Source: Symsagittifera roscoffensis (Eukaryota > Xenacoelomorpha > Acoela > Convolutidae). From it: a stretch of 64,000 nt of DNA. The stretch is from NCBI RefSeq assembly GCF_963678635.1, contig NC_087067.1, positions 50,396,233 through 50,460,232 on the forward strand, in the 5' to 3' direction. This document shows, piece after piece, positions 10,391-19,671 of this stretch (the stretch's first letter is position 1; every line of letters begins with the position of its first letter). Both the position numbers and the translations under genes were made by a program. The notes below the pieces were generated by a model. That model saw only the letters and a list, made by a program, of their open reading frames with translations, searched no databases and had not been told where the DNA came from.

Positions 10391-13353
10391 TAGATGTTTT
10401 TATGGCGCTCCTGGGTGTTATTCTTTTTAACATCATGACCGGCAGAACCGTTAACGAGCACTCCGCGCCGAGCGGATGCTCACATTAACGCCCTTAATAG
10501 GCCTAAACCGCCGGGGCGGAAGGGTAGTTCGGAACGCGGAAGCCTTCCGGATTACCGTGAATAGCTTTTTAACTTAGTTAAGACCGAAAATTCACGAACC
10601 AGGAAGGGTGGGGGGATTCGCGGTCCCGTCATCTCCTGAATGGTTTGTGACCAAAAACACTTAAAGATATATATAAAACCAAACAAAAAGTAGTATAGTA
10701 CCCAAGAAAAACAAAAAACATAAAAAAAAACCGAAAAAACCAAAAACAGTAATAAAGTAAAAAATCAGTAGAAATCATCCCCCCAGACAAGATGTGATCC
10801 GACCCTCCCGTTTGTTATTGATAGATATATTGTTGTTACAGGCATTTATATCAGTCAAGATTGTTACGATCAGTTTTGTAGCCCGTTTGTGAGGCTTGTA
10901 CTGTAGGGTTATTTGAGCATTTAAGCACGTTAATGATAAATTGCGCCCAATCCGGAAGGGTCAGCTGATTTGCGCTCAATTCGGAGGGGTCTTGGGAGAA
11001 AACTGATCCGGCAAGCAGTACAAGGAGCAACAAGAAGGGGCTCAACGACAACAACAATCGACTGTTGGGTATCGTTAGCAAGTTTTGTATCCCTTTTGGT
11101 AAAAAAACTTAAGATAGTAATCTGTGGGGGGCTCGACAGTGCTGCACTGTAGTGACCCTTCACCGAACTGCGAATATCCGAGTTAAGCACCTTAATTCGG
11201 ATATTAAACAAACCCGGAGGGGTATAGCATTACTAATATTATTAATTATATAGCCTATATTAATAGTCTTATATCGTTTTTCAGTCAAAAACAACGAAAA
11301 CAGACCGGGGTCAAAATAGCGATATTTTGATCCCCCCACAAGTCGCGATTTTTGAGATATCGATAATTTTTGAAACGGAAAAAAGCGCTAAAGTAGTGTG
11401 TTACATCGTAATTGCACTACCATAATAGATAGAACCGGTTAAGTTTAGTTCGGAAGTGGTTGGAACTATTTTGGAACCAAAAAACCGAATTTTCGTAATT
11501 TTTGAGAAACCGAAACACTAAAAATTCAGAAAATTTTTTGAAATTTTTGAGTTAGAACAGTAAAAACAGTTGTTCGGACAACGTCCACTAGTGAATCTAC
11601 AAGTTTTAAAACCCGCTAAACCCGGTTGCAGAGAAATCGAACTTAACGTGTTTGATTTGGTGGATTCATCAATCCGGAGGGGTACAGGTAGCATAGTTTT
11701 TTGCAAATATTTTCAACTAAAGCGTTTTAGATCGGGTTTTTTGCATTGAACTAGAAGAGTATGGGCCTTCTGAGCTCGGATCAATAATTTTTAGGTCGAA
11801 AGGACCTGATTTGCGGAAAAAGTTAGGCGGAACCTATAAATGAGAAAAGTTTTTTGAGAAAAAAGACGTTTTGGTTAATAACTTTGGAACTACTGGGCAT
11901 ATCGAGTTGATCTTGGTACCAATAGATCAGAAATTAGCTGAGCTTACTGATAGGGACAAAAGTTTTTCGGAGAAGTAAGCGTGAAAATTTTTTGAGATTG
12001 TTTTTAGCAAATTCCTCAATTTGGAAGGGTACACCCTTCACGTTTTACAAAATTTTTTTAGAAAAGCCCTTATACCCCTAACAAGAGGTAATAGCGGTTG
12101 AATAAAGTAACTTTAGGCTGTTCTAGACAAAAAGGGAAGGCTAAAGGCACAGCAAAAGCTTAAGCGAGCCGAAGTTAGGCGAGCGATAAGACCCTTCACC
12201 GTTAGTGTGAATTGTCAAATAAGAGGCTTAACTTCAATCCGGAAGGGTCTAGGAAAGTAGTGCATACCCTTCCTAGTTAATTGAAAGAGCAAAATTGCAT
12301 CGGAGAACGTATCCGGAGGGTTAAAGGTTGAAAGTAAGAAATCTCCGAAAAGCTACTTTTACAAAACCGGAGGGTTCCCAATCCGGAGGGGTCAAAAATT
12401 TTTTTTCAAGTTAGGAGGGTTCCGAATCCGGAGGGGTCTTATAGTTGCTAATTCGGAGGGGTCCAAATCCGGAGGGGTCTTATATTAACTAACTCAGAGG
12501 GGTCCCAATCCGGAGGGGTCTAGATTCTGCCAGTCCGGAGGGGTCCTATTTGTGCCAATCCGGAGGGGTATTATTTTATTAAAGGACTTAGGTAGACGAA
12601 AGAAAGACTAAAAAGTGAGAATTATTAGGTTATTAGCACACAGGCTAGCTATCAGTGACTGCACTGGTAACTTGCCTTTCAATAAGAACCAGGCCAAAAC
12701 AAAACAGGTCCGAACTCGGATATTCGCGACACTAAGTCTAAATTAAAAAGAGCGTGATTCATTGGTGTGGATTGTAACATAATACGTTTTTGGGAAAAGT
12801 GACTGCCCTGAGGATTTTAGTAGGTCTAGCTCGGGCAGTCCGAAGGCAGATAGGTAACACAGTACTCGGTGGGTGCAGAAGACGCCCACTTGAGAAAATT
12901 ACTGCCTTCAAAGTTTTGTCTGTTTGGTGCAGCACCGAGCAGGGAAAGCTTTTTCTTTAAAAGACAAGTTCGACTATTGTACTGCGACCGACTAAGAGTA
13001 CATTACACATAAGTTTTTTTTGTAGAGGTATTCATAGTCTGACATTAAATATATATATTTTGTTTTTTGATTTTAAATCAACATAAACTGAGCTTGATTG
13101 GGTAGTGAGTACACTATCTTTTAAATTAACTGATAACATCATATTGTGCTAGTTTTCAAATCTTACCACCTATAATCGGTTAGTGTGGATAAATTTCATA
13201 CAAACTGTACTCTGATAACATACAGGGATTCGTGGTCACTATTTAATAGAATCTTGTGAAAATTATTGTGTTGTGTCATTATTATTGTTAATAAAACTAT
13301 AAGGTCTCTGGCAATCGAGTTAAGTATAGGCATTAAAAAGTGACAAATAGAGA
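10391..13353 (+). other. Long (about 3 kb) leader / 5' UTR of the giant element
   Basis: No convincing coding frame is present. A TGG-starting stretch at 10,403-10,417 (TGGCGCTCCTGGGTG), 12 bases after the LTR, is the only candidate primer-binding site near the LTR; I cannot match it to a tRNA. The leader is dotted with the motif AATCCGGA(A/G)GGGT in both orientations, which clusters at 12,364-12,571. Several poly-A/T tracts occur. Such a long structured leader could hold packaging or translation-control signals (inference). Confidence 0.6.
12364..12571 (+). repeat. Irregular CCGGAGGGGT repeat cluster
   Basis: About ten copies of (A)ATCCGGAGGGGT or close variants are spaced irregularly, roughly 15-35 bp apart. 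The matching place in the second leader copy (38,421-38,735) is a regular 25-bp minisatellite, so this looks like its less regular form. Confidence 0.75.
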
Positions 13354-13749
13354 ATGAGTCTAGACAAGTCAAGGATACCAATACGAGGTAATAGCTCTAG
13401 GAAATTCATACCTGAAAAGCAAAGGAAAACGATGACCGATCCTTTTGTGGTTTGGATCAAGCGATCCCGGTCCGATAAAGGGGAGACGGTTTCAGGCAGA
13501 ATGGTTGAAACGAGAAGTCAGAAGACCTCAGAAGAGCGGAAAGAACTGTTAGAAGTGGAGGTCAATACGGACCATACCATGAACGACCACCAGGAAGTAA
13601 ATGGACTGGAAGGGAGAGGCAGAAGGCTGGCGAGTGAATCTACTCCGGTAGAACAAGGCCATGATTTTGCCACTTCCACCGGGACATTGGATCGAGAGGA
13701 GATGTTGGAACTGTCCGACATCTCGACTAAAATAGCGACAACTAGATGA
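13354..13749 (+). pseudogene. N-terminal part of Gag of the giant element, ended by an in-frame stop
   Basis: The frame starts MSLDKSRIPIRGN and runs 131 codons of charged, low-complexity sequence to a TGA at 13,747-13,749. The main gag frame continues in the same reading phase seven codons later, so the true Gag start is probably 13,354 and the TGA is a later nonsense change. The alternative is that Gag really starts at 13,768 and this is an upstream frame. The first 25 bases are also present in the second leader copy at 39,407, where the frame is cut off. Confidence 0.55.
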
Positions 13750-13767
13750 TCTCCGACAGACAACACT

Positions 13768-16700
13768 ATGATGGCAGGAGGAACTGGGAAACAAACAACG
13801 TCATCATCATTCTCAGAAAGAATGAAGAACACCTTCGGAAACATCTTTCCATTCAGCATGGGAGGAGGAGCAGGAAACGACGGTGAATCCCAGGAGGAAG
13901 AGGATGAAGAGGAGCAAGGGGACTTTGGATCTCAAGTCAGCCTCAATAGTTCGATCCAGGAGAATGAGGCACACGTCGGAAGAGAGACTGGAACCATGGA
14001 CAAATTTGGTGTAGTGACAACGATAAGCAAAGAGGCAAACACACCGGGCCAGTCAAAAGACTTCGCGATTAGGACAAGTTCAGAGCCACAAACTGGAGAG
14101 AGTAGAACCAGAGGGCTAGGCAACGCGTTAGCGGATCCTGAAATAGATAATGAAAAGACGTCGAGGCAGAGAGTTAAGGATAGGATCTCGACCAGCACGA
14201 AGCTACCTGGGACCGACAGGGTTACACCACCACTAGTCACGCCACTCGAGGATAACGGGGCAAAACTAGAGGAAGCCTTAAACAACATAGTGGACAGTTT
14301 AGGAGAACAAAACGAGCAGATGTCAATAAGGATGAGTGAACTAGAAAGGGCAGTCCACATTGAAAGAGAGAGTCTGCGGGAAGAAATAAACCGCAACAGA
14401 CAAGAAGTTGACAGGAGCGAAAAACGCTTAAAAGAAAGAACGGACGAACATATGGCGAGGAACTTGTCGCGAATAAAAAGAGAGGCGGAACAGCGAGAGT
14501 TACGCTTAAGAGACGACATGGAGAAGTTAAGAATTCAACAAGAGCAGTCTCTTGGGACTCTTGACACAAAGATAGACGCGATGATGGAGAGGCGAACTCA
14601 GGCTATCATGGATAGGTTGGACGGGCTACTAAGCAGCAAGAGTGGACCAAAAGAAGGAGAACCGAACTCGGGAGGTCCCAGCAGGGAACCGAGGGTGAAC
14701 TTCAATGAACATCAAAAGAGGAAGATGTACGGATCCACTAGAGGCAGGGGCAGTTCATCAGGCTATGCCACAAGGGGTAATGGAGCATGGGGCCCGAGCA
14801 GTAGAGCAAGTTCAACGGGGAACAGACAAACCTCTAACGAACGACCAACGCAAGGCACACATGCGACTGGGAGAAGTGATTCCGGCAACAGGGGGCGTGC
14901 GAGCCCGAGGAGGAGTCATGTAGGTCAAGAGGAAAACACTCACGGCGATTCGGATTGCAGGGATGCACCTCATACAGAGCCTTCGACGAGGTGTGAGGAC
15001 ACTCAAGCAGGACACTCAAGGGATGCTACAGCAATGGCCACAGCATTTGAACCCCTAAACAGGTCTTTGGAGACATTCCTGACAAGGTTATCAAGAACCA
15101 ATGAACGCAGTGAGAAGTCCAGAAGAGTCTTTAAGAAACCAAGATGCTACAAAGACGAATCTGATGGCTGTATTGATACCTGGATAGAGGTAATGAAGCT
15201 GCATTTCGAGGAAGAGGACTTGTCGGAGAGACAGGAATGCAGTGCGCTCACCAGCAATTTAGAAGGGACAGCCCTGAACTGTGTCATGGCCAAGAAGCAA
15301 TATCAACGTGACACTGCTGAGAAAATATTCGAGATCTTGTTAAACCGTTTTGGATCAGGGGTGCAGGGGCACCAGGCGATGATGCGAATCGAGAAACGGA
15401 GGCAACGAGAGGGTGAAACGATAGACAAGTTTCTCGATGATTTGGAAATGCTGAGGAGACGCAGCCAACCGGACGAGTCAAACCGAAGGATGAACTTGGC
15501 CGTAGCCTCGAAATTTATCGATGGTGTGAAGAATGATGAACTTCGTACGATGCTAGCAACGCATTACACACCACTATCAACCAATGCGCCAACACCGGAG
15601 GAGTTGAGGCTCAAATCAAAAGAGTATCTTTTGTTGAAACCTCCTTCGAGATCTGGATATTACAAGATTAATTATGGCAATTTTAACAACGGACCAGCGA
15701 ACCAAGGGAACAATTGGTACAAACCGAGGGATGATATGGACAAGAGACGCTCTTGTGCTAATTGCAGTTCAACGGACCATCATGTGTCAGCATGCCCAGC
15801 TTACAAACAAGGCATGAAAGCAATAGGCTTTAGCCTCGAGGACGAAGATGCGTCAGAGTTGGACCATGAGGATTTCGTGAGAGGAGTAATTGCAAAATTC
15901 GGCCCGAGGTGTTTCTTTCGCAACTTGGAAGGTCATTTTAAATCAGATTGTCCGCAATTCTGGGATGCAGTGGCAGACATTAAGCATCCAAGACATGAAG
16001 AAGCTTTGTCAGGAGTAAAAGCCAGCAAGGCTCGACTTTTGGGTGAAGCAGAAGCACGCAGAAAGGATAAACCTCAAGAGCTGGCGGCTAAGAAAATGCA
16101 AGCGGTAATAGAGGAGACACGTGAGCCGGAACCAGCAACCGCGGCTCACGACTTCAAGATCGATTATAAGGCAGCCGCGAGGGATGCTCTAAATAGAGTG
16201 CAGCAGGAACTAGTGACGAAAGAGATCGAACAAAAAGTGAAACTTGAACTGGAAAATCAGAAACTTCAGGAGCAACTGAATACCTTCGAAGCAACGGAGT
16301 TCAAAGAAACGAAAGCACCAAGCAGTTTGAGCATGAAACTTAATGTGATCTCCGGTCAGAGGTTCGGCATGGTGCCGCAAGGAAGCAAGATACAGTCGAT
16401 AATCTCAGTGGCTGGACACCAGGTAATAAGAAATCTGAGTGGACCATCCGAGTTCACTTTGATGCATTTGGACACATATGCAGATTATCTGAGGCAGGTG
16501 GAACCACGCACCGAGTCGAGAGCCGTGCGAGCACTACTAACGACGGGTGGCCCTCGCGTGAAGAAACTTCATGGACGCTACCTAGAGGTCTATGGGCCGT
16601 ATCAAGTGATGCTGAACGTGGATGGAATCAGTATCTACACCAGGACTTATGTAAGAACAGATGATGACCAAATGGGGCAGATCTATTTGGGTGAGGAGGA

Positions 16701-17082
16701 ACTCAAAGTCCGCAGGATAGGCCATGACGCCATGATGGAACAAGACGCAGTACACATTGGGTATGAAGCAGATGTGACCGCACATCTGCTCGACACCAAC
16801 GGAACAAAACTCGGAGTCACAGGGCATCTGGACACAGGAGCGATAGTGAGTGTGATGCCGATAAAAACTTGGGAAAGAATAGGCTTCACGCGGGAAGATC
16901 TAATTCCAACGAATCTCCGACTGGCCGCCGCCAATCGAGGAGCTATCTACGTGGCCGGAAGAACACCAATAACGGTCCTCCACATGGGAGGACGGGATTT
17001 TTGGATGAGCTTCCTGGTGGTAGAGAATCTGGACGACGCCGACCAATTCATCTTGGGCAGAGATTTTGTCAAGGAATTTTGA
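13768..17082 (+). CDS. Gag polyprotein with C-terminal aspartic protease
   Basis: A single open frame of 1,104 codons. Residues about 165-285 form a long heptad-type coiled coil rich in E, R and K. About 300-440 is a basic Gly/Ser/Arg-rich linker. About 455-640 is the retrotransposon Gag (capsid-type) domain, with W at the start of the core and EKIFEILLNRFGSG. At 663 a perfect CCHC knuckle appears (CANCSSTDHHVSAC). At 715 a second knuckle has its second Cys replaced by Arg (CFFRNLEGHFKSDC; codon CGC at 15,919). About 804-848 is another helical stretch. The retropepsin has its catalytic DTGA at 1,022 and the closing ILGRDF near the end. Gag coats and packages the element RNA; the protease cuts the polyproteins. 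It ends at a TGA within a likely frameshift site, so pol must be reached by a +1 shift. An expressed protein would lack one zinc site. Confidence 0.9.
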   Translation: MMAGGTGKQTTSSSFSERMKNTFGNIFPFSMGGGAGNDGESQEEEDEEEQGDFGSQVSLNSSIQENEAHVGRETGTMDKFGVVTTISKEANTPGQSKDFAIRTSSEPQTGESRTRGLGNALADPEIDNEKTSRQRVKDRISTSTKLPGTDRVTPPLVTPLEDNGAKLEEALNNIVDSLGEQNEQMSIRMSELERAVHIERESLREEINRNRQEVDRSEKRLKERTDEHMARNLSRIKREAEQRELRLRDDMEKLRIQQEQSLGTLDTKIDAMMERRTQAIMDRLDGLLSSKSGPKEGEPNSGGPSREPRVNFNEHQKRKMYGSTRGRGSSSGYATRGNGAWGPSSRASSTGNRQTSNERPTQGTHATGRSDSGNRGRASPRRSHVGQEENTHGDSDCRDAPHTEPSTRCEDTQAGHSRDATAMATAFEPLNRSLETFLTRLSRTNERSEKSRRVFKKPRCYKDESDGCIDTWIEVMKLHFEEEDLSERQECSALTSNLEGTALNCVMAKKQYQRDTAEKIFEILLNRFGSGVQGHQAMMRIEKRRQREGETIDKFLDDLEMLRRRSQPDESNRRMNLAVASKFIDGVKNDELRTMLATHYTPLSTNAPTPEELRLKSKEYLLLKPPSRSGYYKINYGNFNNGPANQGNNWYKPRDDMDKRRSCANCSSTDHHVSACPAYKQGMKAIGFSLEDEDASELDHEDFVRGVIAKFGPRCFFRNLEGHFKSDCPQFWDAVADIKHPRHEEALSGVKASKARLLGEAEARRKDKPQELAAKKMQAVIEETREPEPATAAHDFKIDYKAAARDALNRVQQELVTKEIEQKVKLELENQKLQEQLNTFEATEFKETKAPSSLSMKLNVISGQRFGMVPQGSKIQSIISVAGHQVIRNLSGPSEFTLMHLDTYADYLRQVEPRTESRAVRALLTTGGPRVKKLHGRYLEVYGPYQVMLNVDGISIYTRTYVRTDDDQMGQIYLGEEELKVRRIGHDAMMEQDAVHIGYEADVTAHLLDTNGTKLGVTGHLDTGAIVSVMPIKTWERIGFTREDLIPTNLRLAAANRGAIYVAGRTPITVLHMGGRDFWMSFLVVENLDDADQFILGRDFVKEF

Positions 17083-17914
17083 GGTGATGATTGACTTGAA
17101 CAACGGTCTGATACGGATTAGAAACCCGGACCGAAAGTATGTTAAGAGACCAATTAATAGGATAATAACAGACGAAAACAAGGTACCAATTTTTTTAGAT
17201 AGAAAAGTAAAATTACAACCAGGACAAGCTGTAGTAGCAATTTTTAGAATGAGAAATTTGAATTCGTTAAGTGATAGTAAACAGGTTTGCTTAGTACCGA
17301 ATCCAAATAGTCAGAGGTCGGTGATTTTAGGCCGGAGCTTCTCGGTAACGCGAAACGGACTGTGTGTCAGTGTGTTGTTGAACACACTGGACACCACGGT
17401 TTCAATCCAGCGTGGAAAGAAGCTTGGCTACGCTTTGCCGATGAGAACCGACTATGAGGAGACACAAAACTTGAAGAAATATAGTGTGAAAGACTGTCCT
17501 TATCATGCCAATAAAGATGAAATTTTAAAGAGGATTAATGAATTAAAATCTATTCATAAATTGTTTTCAATGAAATCCGAAACGGACGACGGCTTATCAA
17601 GCTGCTCGAATTTTCCGGAACGCCCCTCGTCATATGAACTAGAATCTGACAAACCGGTTTTGCCAGAGATAGAACATTTAAAAGGGAAAATAGGTGAGCG
17701 AGATTTCAAAAAATTGCGGGACCTCCTAAATCGGAACGCAGATATATTTTCAAAGCATAAGGCGGATATCGGTTGCTGTAATTTCGTCGAACACGAAATC
17801 GAACTAGAAGAGGGCGCCGTTCCCCATAGGGAAGGCGCAAGGCGAATGACGCCACACAAATTGGAAGCGTGCCGAGCGGAAATAGAAATGTTGCTTGAAT
17901 ACGATATGATATAA
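17066..17914 (+). pseudogene. Pol, protease-to-RT linker and N-terminal part of reverse transcriptase
   Basis: The frame is read after the +1 shift; its first usable codons lie just beyond the gag stop, so it is not an independent gene. It covers a roughly 180-residue linker and then the RT fingers region with the usual gypsy landmarks (LRDLLNRNADIFSK, and VEHEIELEEGAVP before the RT core). A TAA at 17,912-17,914 interrupts it, and reading continues in the same phase with SPWACGVV, a core RT motif, so the stop is a nonsense change. Confidence 0.85.
17074..17083 (+). promoter_or_regulatory. Candidate +1 ribosomal frameshift site between gag and pol
   Basis: The gag frame ends GAA UUU UGA (TGA at 17,080-17,082). 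A slip of one base forward on UUU-U lets the same tRNA-Phe re-pair perfectly and reads straight into the pol frame (17,066-17,914) with no residues lost in the conserved post-protease segment. This is the layout of stop-codon-stimulated +1 shifts such as bacterial prfB. A one-base insertion in this copy would look the same; other copies would decide. Confidence 0.45.
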
Positions 17915-18743
17915 CCCTCGAAATCGCCATGGGCTTGCGGAGTAGTAATGGCGAAAAAAAGGGGGCAGCTTAGATTTTGTTGCGACTTTCGTTACTTGAA
18001 CGCGGTAACGATAAAAGATGCGTACCCGATACCGCGAATAGACGAGAGCCTATCTAAGCTTGGTGATGCCAAGTTCTTCACCACATTGGACTTAGGTTGG
18101 GCTTCTGGCAGGTCCCTCTGCGGAAGAAGGACAGAGAGAGAAAACCGGATTCGCGTGCGAATTGGGAGTGTACCAGTGGAAGAGGATGCCCTTCGGCTTG
18201 TGCAATGCAACGGCCACTTTTCAAAGACTGATGGCTCAGGCTTTGACGAAAGTGACCAAGAAGTACGGGAATCTCGTGATGTGTTACGTGGATGACGTAG
18301 TCATAGCGACACCGACCCTGGAAGACCACATTGATAGGCTCGATGGAGTCTTTGGATGCATGAAAAGAGCAGGATTAACGTGCAAACCGTCGAAATGTGA
18401 AATCCTTAGGGATTCGATAAAGTACCTAGGAAGAATGGTGGATAGGCATGGTGTGAGGCCGGACCCGGAAGCAGTAGAAGCAGTGTTGACATGGAAAGCC
18501 CCCAGAACGGACACACAGCTCCTGAGCTTCCTAGGGTTTGCCAATTACTACCGAGAATTCATAAAAGGATATGCGGACAAGGTGTACCCGATGCAGAAGC
18601 TGATGCGCAACAAAGGGAAAAAGTTCGAATGGAACGATGAGGCACAGGTTGCTTTCGAGAACATAAAGCTGGAACTGTGCGAAGCGCCAGTGCTGGGCAT
18701 GCCTACAGAAAAGGGCATGTATGTTCTCGACACAGACGCATAG
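17915..18743 (+). pseudogene. Reverse transcriptase core, broken by two frameshifts and a stop
   Basis: RT copies the element RNA into DNA. Motifs in order are SPWACGVVM, FCCDFRYLN, YPIPRIDESL, TTLDLG (first catalytic Asp, 18,089), MPFGLCNA, and YVDD at 18,285-18,296 (the catalytic pair), then the thumb with KPSKCEI and FLGFANYYR. A one-base loss near 18,097 and a two-base gain in a GA run near 18,130 shift the frame between TTLDLG and MPFG. A TAG at 18,741-18,743 ends the frame at the start of the RNase H domain. All catalytic residues remain visible, but no intact enzyme can come from this copy. Confidence 0.9.
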
Positions 18744-19376
18744 GTGGTGGCCATCTCAGGAATCTTGCATCAAGAGCAAGAATGGAACGGAAGAACAGTT
18801 CTCCGTCCCATTGCATACGGCAGCAAAGTCTTGAGTGACACAGAGATGAAATATGGCGCACCAAAAGCAGAAATGTTTGCAGTAGTCACCTTCGTGGAAA
18901 AGTACCGTGCATACTTGGGGAGCGCTCCCTTCAAGTTACGCGTGGACAACAGAGCGTTATCCTGGTTGAAGACCTACTCGATGGATCAGAGTTATATTGG
19001 TAGATGGATAGTAAGATTGGATGGCTACCATATGATAATCGAACATAGGATGCGTGATAAACACCAGAATGCTGACAGCCTCAGCAAGAAAACTGAGTTC
19101 TATGAAAGATTGGAGCAGAAGCAGGCCAATCAGGCGGAAATAAAGGAGGGATTCTCGTTTCTGGACAAAGAAACTTATGAAGCGCTTCCCTTAACGAGAT
19201 GGTTGGATAAGTCTGGACATCCAATTCCAGGGCACCCTGAGTTACCTGTAGAGAAAGCAGCCGAGATAAAGATCCTGTCCAAGGAGGACCCGGTCCCCTT
19301 GGATTTGTTGCTGCGCTCGAACCTGGTCCAGCAAGAACTCTCGCATGAATATAAACAGCCTCTCATTATTGGATAA
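18744..19376 (+). pseudogene. RNase H domain of Pol
   Basis: RNase H removes the RNA strand during reverse transcription. The first catalytic Asp lies in DTDA just before the stop at 18,741. Further landmarks are APKAEMFAVVTF (Glu), LRVDNRALSWL (Asp), and IIEHRMRDKHQNADSLS (His/Asp), all standard for gypsy RNase H. After about residue 130 follows an unassigned tail with GHPIPGHPELP. The phase is that of the RT core 3' part. A frame change near 19,370 leads into the next segment. Confidence 0.85.
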
Positions 19377-19671
19377 AACGGTGCAAGTCACACCACAAGT
19401 GATGCGGATGCTGAGTGGGTTGTTAGAAAGAGAAGTGACCAGAGATGACCCCGAGTGGACAGCAGCAGTGGCATCGCTAACAGTCAGTGAGAAGGTGAAG
19501 ATCATGCCGTCCAGACGACAGCACGAAGAGAACGAGAGGGATTGTAGGACATTAGTTCAGCAACTAGTATCCTCAATACCCCAAGAGATTTTAACCAGTA
19601 CATCTTACGGACAGAAAGAACAGGGGAGCAGCAAGCGAAAAAAAAACCGTCACCTTTGTGGACCGGGATAA
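19345..19671 (+). pseudogene. Pol linker between RNase H and integrase
   Basis: A 108-codon frame of charged sequence without a recognised domain. It bridges RNase H and the integrase part but is in another phase on both sides. The right-hand change sits in a run of nine A at about 19,637-19,646, a typical slippage point, so both breaks look like decay rather than gene borders. Confidence 0.6.

Noticed and set aside
10851-11211. Minus-strand frames of 76 and 93 codons in the leader, one with a signal-peptide-like start (LLLSLSPFLLLLVLLAGSVF)
   Set aside because: The frame is not preserved in the second leader copy (36,900-37,260), which has indels throughout. A real gene would be kept.
13932-14569. 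195- and 110-codon minus-strand frames opposite gag
   Set aside because: Shadows of the long coiled-coil coding sequence on the plus strand; no recognisable content. The same holds for minus-strand frames at 25,936-26,667 and 30,358-30,846 (and its copy 32,770-33,168).
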